From NCBI GenBank assembly GCA_028823415.1, contig JAPKBL010000052.1, positions 1 through 35,010 on the forward strand: a stretch of 35,010 nucleotides of DNA. The letters run 5' to 3'. Origin of the DNA: Mariniblastus sp. (lineage in GTDB: Bacteria; Planctomycetota; Planctomycetia; Pirellulales; Pirellulaceae). Both the position numbers and the translations under genes were made by a program. Position 1 is the first letter of the stretch. Every line of letters begins with the position of its first letter. The notes under the pieces are model-generated. The model did not search any database. It was not told the DNA's origin and was given only the letters and a program-made list of their open reading frames with translations. Shown piece by piece: positions 1 through 7,364 of this stretch.

Positions 1-43
1 AATCGAAAATCAGCGTTCAATCGAAAATCAGCGTTCAATCGAA
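1..43. repeat. 18-bp tandem repeat duplicating a gene 3' end
   Basis: Two perfect 18-bp units (1-18 and 19-36) are followed by a partial third (37-43). The unit contains the last codons and the stop codon of the minus-strand propeller gene that ends at 28. Read on the minus strand, each unit gives Ser-Ile-Glu-Arg, stop, Phe, so the array is a tandem copy of the gene's own 3' end. It may continue to the left of the window. Confidence 0.85.
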
Positions 44-1335
44 TAACAAAGGATTTTGTTATCCTCTCGCAGATAGAGGCGTCCGCCAACAATCACTGGG
101 TGCGCCCAGCTTGGACGATCTCCGCTGCCGGGTACCTTGAAGCTCGCTACTTCTTGAAACGAGCTCGGGTCAGCTTTGACGAGGGTCATCACACCATTGC
201 TGTAGCGAATGTAGACGTGGCCATCCGCCCCAATAACACTGGCTGATTTTTTACCTGAGCCTCGTGATTTCCATTTGATTTCTCCGGTCATCAGCTCAGC
301 GCAGAAAGGGGTGCCTTTATCGTCGGAGTCGCCGAAAAGGTAGTCGCCCATGAGAATGATGCCGCCATGCTTGTTGGCAAGGTTCGGATTGAGTGGATAG
401 ATTTCTTCGATGTTAACTTTTCCACCGGAGGCAACTTGTTTAAGAAGCGCACCGCCCCGTTTATATCCTGCTGAAAAGAAAACGAGATCGTCTCGTACAA
501 TTGGTGTTGGTATGACGGCTGTTGTTCTGTCAATTTTGTAGGACCAAAGCAGTTCGCCATCAGATGCGCGAACGCCCAGGGCGCCGCTACCGGTTGTTTG
601 AACGTAGACCTTGGTCGAACCAACGGTTGCGATCACGATCGACGCATGTCCAGCGCCTCGATCGTCTTTGCGGGCTGTAGACCATTTCAGCTTGCCTGTT
701 TTTTTATCCAGTGCGACCATGGTGTTCTGGGTACCGCCCGGAGTACAAATTAAGTGATCGCCATCAATCAAAACCGATTCGCTGTAACCCCAGCTGTCAG
801 CTTTTTTGCCTTGGAGGTCTTTCTTCAGGTCAATCTTCCAAAGTTCTTTGCCATCGATGTTGAGACAAATTAATTTTCCAAATGGAGTAATGACGTAAAC
901 ACGATCACCGTCAACCGTTGGCGTGCTACGCGAACTCTGCCAATTGTCTGGCCCCTGATTCCAGGCTGGCCCCGTCTTGGTTCTCCAGATTCTCTTTCCA
1001 GATTCCCGATCAAAGCAGGACATATATTCATCCTTGTTTGATTCGGATGATAATCCGTCTCCTAATGTGTACAAACGATCGCCCGCGAAGGATACGCTGG
1101 CGTATCCTCGCCCACAGCCTTCTGCTTCCCAAACCAATTTTGGACCTTGCGACGGCCAATCCGCTAGAAGCCCATTTTCAGGAGAGACTCCAGTCCGTTG
1201 GGCACCCCGAAACGTTGGCCAGTCCGCCTGTTGTCCTAGGAGGTGGGAAGAAAGGAAAAAACACAGGATAGCTGCTACCGGATACGATAGAGATTTACGC
1301 GTCGTCATCGGCTTGTTCCACGAAAAAAGGTTCAT
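28..1335 (-). CDS. secreted PQQ-like beta-propeller repeat protein
   Basis: This protein resembles the outer-membrane assembly factor BamB and the quinoprotein dehydrogenases, but in planctomycetes such proteins are abundant and mostly of unknown role. An N-terminal hydrophobic stretch (VAAILCFFLSSHLLG) just before the mature start QQADWPTFRG is a signal peptide, so export is expected. The WPTFRGAQRTGVSPENG opening and recurrent blades of the type GDRVYVITPFGKLICL and KKTGKLKW are the usual PQQ-repeat signature. No catalytic dehydrogenase motif or haem site (CxxCH) is visible, so a structural or scaffolding role is as likely as an enzymatic one. The reading frame extends to a TTG at 1353; ATGs at 1335 and 1308 are better starts, and neither has a convincing ribosome site. 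The 3' end is embedded in a tandem repeat. Confidence 0.85.
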   Translation of the reverse strand: MNLFSWNKPMTTRKSLSYPVAAILCFFLSSHLLGQQADWPTFRGAQRTGVSPENGLLADWPSQGPKLVWEAEGCGRGYASVSFAGDRLYTLGDGLSSESNKDEYMSCFDRESGKRIWRTKTGPAWNQGPDNWQSSRSTPTVDGDRVYVITPFGKLICLNIDGKELWKIDLKKDLQGKKADSWGYSESVLIDGDHLICTPGGTQNTMVALDKKTGKLKWSTARKDDRGAGHASIVIATVGSTKVYVQTTGSGALGVRASDGELLWSYKIDRTTAVIPTPIVRDDLVFFSAGYKRGGALLKQVASGGKVNIEEIYPLNPNLANKHGGIILMGDYLFGDSDDKGTPFCAELMTGEIKWKSRGSGKKSASVIGADGHVYIRYSNGVMTLVKADPSSFQEVASFKVPGSGDRPSWAHPVIVGGRLYLREDNKILCYSIER

Positions 1336-1390
1336 GTGAATTTGGAAATTCAAACGGTTCGAATAGGTTAAATGATTGTGCCTCGAAGGC

Positions 1391-1424
1391 TCATCTTAGC
1401 AAAACGATCATCTTAGCAAAACGT
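1391..1424. repeat. 17-bp direct tandem duplication
   Basis: The unit tcatcttagcaaaacga/t occurs twice in immediate succession (1391-1407 and 1408-1424), differing only in the last base. It lies in the 303-bp space between the propeller gene and the kinase gene. I see no gene and no clear terminator in that space. Confidence 0.85.
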
Positions 1425-1638
1425 TGAGCGTGTGCGTTATATGTCCTCGATGATTTTTTTTAAAAAGGCTGAAGGCCGCGTCGCCGAAATTGGCGGAAAT
1501 TTAAGGCGGTGGAAGGGGAATGCAGTTCAGAGTTAAGTTGTAGGGAATTAAGTTTAGGGTAATTCACCTCGATGTTTCGTCTTTTCGTACCGTGGGATCG
1601 CACACCAAACAGCGATACTGCCTTCTAAGTTAGAGGCG

Positions 1639-3726
1639 TTACTTGTGGCTGAGTAGGAACATGATCCCATGTGGATTCGCATTGAGCCAAAGCCGGGCTC
1701 CGTAAATCTGTTGATTGGTCTTGTCGATATACTCCATTTTTTCTTGAAGTTGTTCGATTGCCTCGGAAAATTCTGGTCGCATTGTCTGGATGGGTTGCCC
1801 AACGCTTTCAGCAACGATTCCATGATGGGCATTGGTATGATGAATGGTCTGATAGGTATCGCAAGCCACGAGGATGTCGGTGGCCACAAACCGTCGGTTG
1901 AGTTGCTCTTTCAGAATGTGATCAAGATCGCATTCGATAATTACGACTCCGTACAGATCCTCTTTTTGGGAATCGAAAATGGGTACACCGGCGAATAAAG
2001 TCACGTTTTTCTTTTCGCAATCGCTTGCATCATTTAGCGCACCGCAGGCGAGCGAGGTGTAGACTTCGTCGGGGTCATTTTTGCCAACCCGGTGCATGAA
2101 ATCGCTCGACGCTCCCGATCGTAAACGACTTCTTGGAATCGATCGAATATTGGAGTGCACAGTACTGTGTCGTTCTACGCGAACGAGTTCAGTAAATTCA
2201 TCCTGATCAAGACGACTATAAACGATACTTCGGTAGTCGGATTTTGCTCTTAAGAGACCGGAGAAAATTGTGATCAGTCGATCACGCCAAGCGATAGAGT
2301 CTTCTACTGACTCGGCTCGGATCAGTTCTTGAATGGGAGGTAGGTTTGACATGAATCGAACGTTGGTTTCCAGGTCTCTCACTGACGCCTGCGTATTGGT
2401 TCGCAACTCGCGTCCCTCCATACGCATGGTCTCATATTCGGATTGTCGCTGTCCTAGGTCGACCATCCAGCGTTCGACATCATTTGCTAATTCGGAAGCT
2501 GTTTCGTGTCTAGCGTATTTTTTCCGCGCCATCGCTTTCATGCAAATTGCTTCGAGATCGATCGGGATATCTGAGCGGAAATCCCTTGGACGTGGCGATT
2601 CGCTGTTCTGGATTGACCTGAGGACATCTTTGATTTTGAGAGGCTCGGCAGTTTGAGACTTTTTGGGTTCGTGTGGTGCGTAACCGGTCAAGATGGCAAA
2701 CAGAATCGCGCCAAGCCCGTAGATATCGGCTTGCTGAGAAACACTCTCCCCGGCAGCCTGTTCAGGTGACATGAATAGTGGCGTGCCAATGATTTCGCCG
2801 GCGAGTGTCTCGGCAAGCGCTTCTCCGGAAAGTTCAACATCCCCTGACAATTGACTACCGAGGTCGCTGTCGTCCACCACTTTTGCGAGTCCCCAATCCA
2901 AGACGATAACTTGCCCGAAATTATCTAACCCGACATTTTCCGGTTTCAGGTCTCGGTGGATCACGCCTCTAGAATGGGCGTAGGCAATCGCCTGACACAC
3001 GCCTAGGAAGGCGGTCAGTAGTCGATGGAGAATTAAGGGGTCGCACTTACCGGCGAGACACCGGTCGTGGTATTCGGTAATCGCGTCGGCGAGCGTACGT
3101 TTCCCAACAAATCGCATGGCGTAAAACGGTTCACCGGTGTTGCGATCGGTTCCATATTGGTAGAGGGAAACCACATTGGGATGCTCGAGTTGTCCGGTGA
3201 TCTCTGCTTCTCGCTCGAAGCGCTGCCATGCTTTGGGGGACTGCAGCGCATGGCTGTTCATTTCCTTGATTGCCACATTGCGGTTCAATTTTTCGTCTCT
3301 CGCGAGCCAGACATTTCCCAGTCCACCCTCGCCGAGTTTGCGAACGATCGTGTAAGGCGAAGAGGCCTCGCGCGAATCACCGGTGTGAATTTCTTGCTGG
3401 TTTTGTAGTACGAAGCGCTGATCAGAAGGGGAGTCGTTGCTGTCGAGTAGCGTGGCAGCGAGTTCTGGCTTTTTTTCGATGGCTTTCTGGATGGAATCCG
3501 ATAATCGGTTTTTTGCGTCTTCGCTTAACCCGGTTCCCCCGTCACTTGACTCAGAAATGCCACTGTTCTCAACAATCGACTTATCGATCGTCTGTGCAAG
3601 TTCAGTAAATGCTTTGGCTGCTTCACTGTTAGAAAGATGGGCGTCTAGCTGATTGGATTCTGTTTCGGTGAGTTCGCTATCGATCGACTTAGAAAAAAGT
3701 TCAGTCGCCTTTTTGTCATTCAGCAT
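1639..3726 (-). CDS. Ser/Thr protein kinase with anti-sigma-like N-terminus and Cache-like C-terminus
   Basis: This is a 695-residue protein when started at the ATG at 3726, which is preceded by AAGAAGAGG and overlaps the sigma factor gene's end by 11 bases. The kinase domain (about 126-420) has the Gly loop GEGGLG (132-137), the ATP lysine K154, the catalytic HRDLKPEN (257-264), DWG in place of DFG (277-279) and GTPLFMSPEQ (314-323), so it should be active. Residues 6-48 have the spacing of a zinc-binding anti-sigma domain (a short LDxEL-like helix, then a DAHL helix), but the metal ligands are replaced (LSNSEAA where HLxxCxxC is usual). Residues about 450-690 look like a Cache sensor (NVRFMSNLPPIQELIRAE). 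No membrane segment lies anywhere, which is odd because Cache domains normally sit outside the membrane. Overlap with the sigma gene suggests that it controls that factor; this is an inference. Confidence 0.85.
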   Translation of the reverse strand: MLNDKKATELFSKSIDSELTETESNQLDAHLSNSEAAKAFTELAQTIDKSIVENSGISESSDGGTGLSEDAKNRLSDSIQKAIEKKPELAATLLDSNDSPSDQRFVLQNQQEIHTGDSREASSPYTIVRKLGEGGLGNVWLARDEKLNRNVAIKEMNSHALQSPKAWQRFEREAEITGQLEHPNVVSLYQYGTDRNTGEPFYAMRFVGKRTLADAITEYHDRCLAGKCDPLILHRLLTAFLGVCQAIAYAHSRGVIHRDLKPENVGLDNFGQVIVLDWGLAKVVDDSDLGSQLSGDVELSGEALAETLAGEIIGTPLFMSPEQAAGESVSQQADIYGLGAILFAILTGYAPHEPKKSQTAEPLKIKDVLRSIQNSESPRPRDFRSDIPIDLEAICMKAMARKKYARHETASELANDVERWMVDLGQRQSEYETMRMEGRELRTNTQASVRDLETNVRFMSNLPPIQELIRAESVEDSIAWRDRLITIFSGLLRAKSDYRSIVYSRLDQDEFTELVRVERHSTVHSNIRSIPRSRLRSGASSDFMHRVGKNDPDEVYTSLACGALNDASDCEKKNVTLFAGVPIFDSQKEDLYGVVIIECDLDHILKEQLNRRFVATDILVACDTYQTIHHTNAHHGIVAESVGQPIQTMRPEFSEAIEQLQEKMEYIDKTNQQIYGARLWLNANPHGIMFLLSHK

Positions 3727-4297
3727 GGGTTGAAGCCTCTTCTTTAATATTCCATTGACTTCCAACACAGTTGGCCAGCCCAAGTCGTGCTCGGTGCATT
3801 CTCATCCAATAATTTGACTGCGTGATAGCGAGTTCCTTGCAAATTTGGTCTGAGTCAAGTTCTTCCATCACACTCAAAGTAAACACATCTGCCTGACTCT
3901 GAGGTAAATGTGTCAAGCATCCTTTTACGATTGCCCAGAGTTCGCTCGATTGCAGGTTGCGATCAGGACTGCTAGACCAACTGGATGCGTCTTTGTGGTA
4001 ATTGCCGTGTTGGTCAAATAGTTGATTCGAAGGATCGTGTTCATCGGATTGGTCGTGTTTGTGCTTGTTGCGCTTCCGGATAAAGTCGATGATTTTTCGC
4101 TTCAAGATTCCCAGCAGCCAAGCTTGTTGGGATCCCTTACCGGAATACTGTGAATAATATTTTATGCCGTTGAGAAATGCTTCCTGCACGACTTCTTCGG
4201 CGGCATTTTCGTCACGCAGCCTCTTGAGGGCATATCGAAATAAGAAGTCGCCGTATTGTTCTACCCACAATTCGGGGGTACTGGGTTCCGTGGGCAC
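3716..4297 (-). CDS. ECF-type RNA polymerase sigma factor
   Basis: This 193-residue sigma-70 family factor has region 2 at about residues 15-80 (ENAAEEVVQEAFLNGIKYY, then AWLLGILKRKIIDFIRKRN) and region 4 at about 120-180 (LPQSQADVFTLSVMEELDSD, then a recognition helix around SNYWMRMHRARLGL). Regions 1 and 3 are missing, as expected for the ECF group. The linker between the domains is long and hydrophilic (about 80-118). The start is a GTG at 4297 with AAAGGA about a dozen bases upstream. The stop codon overlaps the start of the kinase gene, so the two are probably translated together and act as a regulator pair. No ordinary anti-sigma gene is adjacent; sigma factors genetically paired with Ser/Thr kinases are known in planctomycetes. 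The target promoters are unknown, and autoregulation from the 4298-4766 region is possible. Confidence 0.92.
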   Translation of the reverse strand: MPTEPSTPELWVEQYGDFLFRYALKRLRDENAAEEVVQEAFLNGIKYYSQYSGKGSQQAWLLGILKRKIIDFIRKRNKHKHDQSDEHDPSNQLFDQHGNYHKDASSWSSSPDRNLQSSELWAIVKGCLTHLPQSQADVFTLSVMEELDSDQICKELAITQSNYWMRMHRARLGLANCVGSQWNIKEEASTHAE

Positions 4298-4766
4298 CGA
4301 GAATGTATCCTTTTGTTATCCAACCAAGCTGGTTTGTGTTTTTTTTAGACGCAGCGGGTTGGGGCGGACGAGTGTCGTCCAATGGATGAATGAGATCGGC
4401 ATTCAGTTCTTAAGACCTGCAATTCCAACTTCGGTTATAGCTGTGGTTTGAAGTTGAATCAACTGAGGCGAAAGTAATTCTAAGGCCAAGGCAATCTGGT
4501 GAAATAGAACGACCTCTGAGAGAGCTTAGATTCAGTAATATTGGTGAAGCTCTTGGTGAATCAAAACGGTCGTGCAGATTGATTTGCTATTAGATTAGAG
4601 GCTAACCACTAGCCAGTTCAATCTGAGATCAACGGCGCGTCGCGTTGGAGCACCGCTTGAGAACCTGCATTCGATTGAGGGGGCTTCGCGAGGCCGAAAG
4701 GATGGGGGCTAGTTGGCATTTCACAGCGTTTAGAGCTCGATTGCTGGGCGGCCAAGCAATCGATGC
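4298..4766. other. intergenic region with a 9-bp hairpin
   Basis: There is no credible gene in these 469 bases, which should hold the promoter of the sigma factor operon. A perfect inverted repeat (4737-4745 with 4755-4763, nine-base loop) lies four bases past the stop of the kinase gene ending at 4767. It could end or stabilise that transcript, but no T-run follows on the minus strand, so it is not a classical intrinsic terminator. Confidence 0.5.
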
Positions 4767-6353
4767 CTAGCCTAATTCGACGTCGGTGTCTTGAACGATG
4801 TCGTTTACCGGGATCGCCGGTTCGGCTCCGTAAGTTTCCGAGATCTTTGCGGACAGGGCTTCCATGTCAATTTTCAATAATTCTCTTAGCGTTTTTTGGA
4901 TGTGTTTAAATTTGACAGGAAGGTTAAGCATCTCGCGTTTTTCGTTGAACCACTCTTGTCTCACGAGTTTACCCAAGTTGCCGGTGACGACTAGGATTGC
5001 GGGAACTTGAGCTGTGTAATTGCCTCTAAGAAACTTCTCAAACCAGCTGATGGCTTCTTTACCGAGTCCAGCGCTACTAAAAATCACACAATCAACCGGA
5101 GAATCCTCCAGGGGGTCAAGATCATTGAAGCGCTCGAGTCCACGTTCCGGGTTGCCCGTGATTAGTACGCGGTAGCCCAAGTCTTTGAGGCGGTCTCTCA
5201 GATGGTCTTGCACCTTAATGTTTGATTCAATGAGTAAGATTGTTTTTCCGCGACCCTCTTCGTTTTTGGTCATTAATGAGGAGTAGGCTTGTGCCTCTTT
5301 TTCAGATAACTCCTCGTCGTAGCGTTTCAAATCACCGGACTCAATTGCGGTGAGAACAGCCTCAATTTCACCCAACGCGAGCGCGGCCGATTGAACGCGT
5401 TTTTTTGGATCAAGATCCATGAGGCGATTGATGAGGATTACGATCCGGTGCGGTAAGTTTGGCTCGTGTAAGGTCACCGGCGCAACTTCTTGAAAACGTC
5501 TGGGCGACAGACGTTTCATACGTTCACGAGTTTCGGCCAAAGGAGGTACGCCGGTAATCATGTGGTAAAGCATACAACCCAAGAAGAATATGTCACTTTT
5601 GGGATCGTCGCGCAAAACCAATGTGCATCGCTCGAGGCCTGCGTAATCAATACTTCTAGGCCCCCCTTTGCCATCATCTTCACGGTCGCTGCTGACAGTT
5701 GCGAGGCCGAAATCGACGAGTTTCGCTTGTCCCTTGGAAGAGAGAAGAACATTGGAAAGCTTCATGTCTCGATGATAGATGCCTTGTGCTGCGGCATAGG
5801 CGAGCCCCCCGGCAACGTCTCTGCAAATTCGTAATGAAGTTAGGTTGGGAATTCGCTTGTGAGCTTTGACGTACTCGCGAAGATTTTGGCCTTCAACAAA
5901 GTCCATCACCATGTAAATGCGACCACGGTCTTCCTCTACTTCGCTAATTGGAACGATATTGGGGTGCCGCAACCGCATCACCATTTTCGCTTCCCGCATA
6001 AACTGCTCGCGCGTGTCGTTATCGGTACTGTATCTTTGGCGGAGTACTTTAATCGCTTTGATATCACCGGTTTTTCGATGCGATGCTCGGTAAACTCGCG
6101 CAAACGTTCCGGCACCAATCAAGTAGAGAACCTGCCACTGTCCGTAAAAGAAGCCGCGTCTTTGACCGTCGGCGATTCTGGAAATCTGCCAGTTGGTCAT
6201 CTGCTCTTTTTCGAGCAATTTCATGATAAAGTCGTTGAAGCTCGCACGACCTCTTCCGCCCGCTTCGCTGAGGGTGACCTCAAGGTCTTTCGTGCTCATC
6301 AAGCCGCAATCGTGGATGCGTTGAGCAAATTGTTCGGCCGTTAAATCGTTCAT
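4767..6353 (-). CDS. Ser/Thr protein kinase with C-terminal degenerate receiver domain
   Basis: This 528-residue soluble protein has a short N-terminal helical region (1-70) and a kinase domain (about 72-340). The kinase has the Gly loop GAGTFA (80-85), K102 in AIKVL, HRDMKLSN (194-201) and DFG (214-216), so all core catalytic residues are present. Residues about 369-495 read as a response-regulator receiver fold (KTILLIESN, LGYRVLITGNPERGL, PAILVVTGN). However, the phospho-acceptor aspartate of strand 3 is replaced by Ser (VDCVIFSS, S426), and the acidic pair of loop 1 is reduced to Glu-Ser (376-377). It is therefore probably a pseudo-receiver that binds a partner or controls the kinase, not a phosphorelay target. 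There are no membrane segments. The gene stands alone, with long flanking spaces on both sides. Confidence 0.9.
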   Translation of the reverse strand: MNDLTAEQFAQRIHDCGLMSTKDLEVTLSEAGGRGRASFNDFIMKLLEKEQMTNWQISRIADGQRRGFFYGQWQVLYLIGAGTFARVYRASHRKTGDIKAIKVLRQRYSTDNDTREQFMREAKMVMRLRHPNIVPISEVEEDRGRIYMVMDFVEGQNLREYVKAHKRIPNLTSLRICRDVAGGLAYAAAQGIYHRDMKLSNVLLSSKGQAKLVDFGLATVSSDREDDGKGGPRSIDYAGLERCTLVLRDDPKSDIFFLGCMLYHMITGVPPLAETRERMKRLSPRRFQEVAPVTLHEPNLPHRIVILINRLMDLDPKKRVQSAALALGEIEAVLTAIESGDLKRYDEELSEKEAQAYSSLMTKNEEGRGKTILLIESNIKVQDHLRDRLKDLGYRVLITGNPERGLERFNDLDPLEDSPVDCVIFSSAGLGKEAISWFEKFLRGNYTAQVPAILVVTGNLGKLVRQEWFNEKREMLNLPVKFKHIQKTLRELLKIDMEALSAKISETYGAEPAIPVNDIVQDTDVELG

Positions 6354-6750
6354 GCTGAATTAGAACTCTGGCTCAGCTGGAATCTCCACGGTGATGGACA
6401 AGTGGCGGATTCGTTGCTGAAGGGAAAGTTGAGAATGGTAGAGTTATGTACTAAGAGTATTGCACAATATTATTGGAATGAATGGCTTGGGACAACTTTT
6501 ACCGAGTATTTACCGGTTTGGCCTGCGACAGAGGATGTTTTTTTGCATTGTTCCCCTTCTGTCCCTCTTCCATTCAACTCAAATCCCCAATTTCCAAGTC
6601 GTTGGCCGCTATATTTCGTTCAATCTGAATTACCGGCAGCCAGCGGTTGGTGGCGTGCCGACGCGATGTAAGAAGAATTTCAACGCTCGCTTTGCCATGA
6701 TGCATCGGACGATAGTCAGGTGCTTTTTTCAATGGATTTGTCTGCGAACC
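6354..6750. other. 397-bp gene-free region
   Basis: This region holds the upstream sequence of the kinase gene starting at 6353 and the downstream sequence of the small gene ending at 6751. Open frames exist on the plus strand (6402-6671 and 6460-6861), but they have no recognisable protein features, and the second runs antisense into the small gene. I see no terminator or RNA gene. Confidence 0.4.
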
Positions 6751-7026
6751 CTAGTCTTCCAAAGAATTTTTAAACGAGTCACGCTCTCGACGTGTGGCTT
6801 CCAAATCGAACATAAGGTATTTCATGTCCATGCGAAGTTGGCTCAGGGCCTCTTGGATTAGATTGAGAATCCGTCGACGTCGACGTGTATAGTCAATCAC
6901 CCGGTTAAGGGGGCGTTCGAGATCGAGGCGGTATTGTTCCGGTAATGTTTGGACTGCCGAGATCAAGTCATTAAGGTCCATTGGGAGTTGTTCAGAATTT
7001 GTGTTGCGATCGGTTTTCGTGTTCAT
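6751..7026 (-). CDS. small conserved basic helical protein, function unknown
   Basis: Started at the ATG at 7026 (AAGG about 14 bases upstream), this is a 91-residue protein. The first part, up to DLNDLISAVQTLPEQYR, is helical. It is followed by a strongly basic patch (DYTRRRRRILNL) and a long amphipathic helix (EALSQLRMDMKYLMFDLEATRRERD) likely to form a coiled coil. I recall similar short proteins being widespread in planctomycetes without an assigned function, but I cannot confirm that here. The RRRRR patch would suit nucleic-acid binding; that is inference. The frame stays open to 7122, but the extra residues look unrelated to a protein start. The gene is divergent from the large secreted protein gene at 7365. 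Confidence 0.65.
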   Translation of the reverse strand: MNTKTDRNTNSEQLPMDLNDLISAVQTLPEQYRLDLERPLNRVIDYTRRRRRILNLIQEALSQLRMDMKYLMFDLEATRRERDSFKNSLED

Positions 7027-7364
7027 CTTGTTGACGCCTTGTGCATGAGTTTGTTTCTGTTGAAGGCGACTTAAAGCGAACCCAATGCCAAAGATGGGCG
7101 GGGTTTTGGAATTGGCGAGCAAACCCCTAAAAAACCGTGCTAGCGGGCGTAAGAAAAAAAATTACCTGCAATTGGGTTCACGACCGGTGAGGTGCAAATA
7201 CAACATCTTTGACGTAGCGATTGGGCCGAAATCTTGCTAAAAGTCTCGGAACTTCTTGTTTTCCAACAAAACAACAGCGTTGGGAAATTGCAAAAGGCGA
7301 TTCTCTCGATCGTTGGCTTTGTGAATCGTCAATCCAGGTATGTTGTTTTTTCGCGACATTGAGC
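7027..7364. other. divergent intergenic region
   Basis: These 338 bases separate two divergently read genes and should carry both promoters. The plus-strand frame is open upstream of 7365 to a TTG at 7221, but the signal peptide at 7365 argues that the extra part is untranslated. I cannot name a specific promoter with confidence. Confidence 0.4.
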
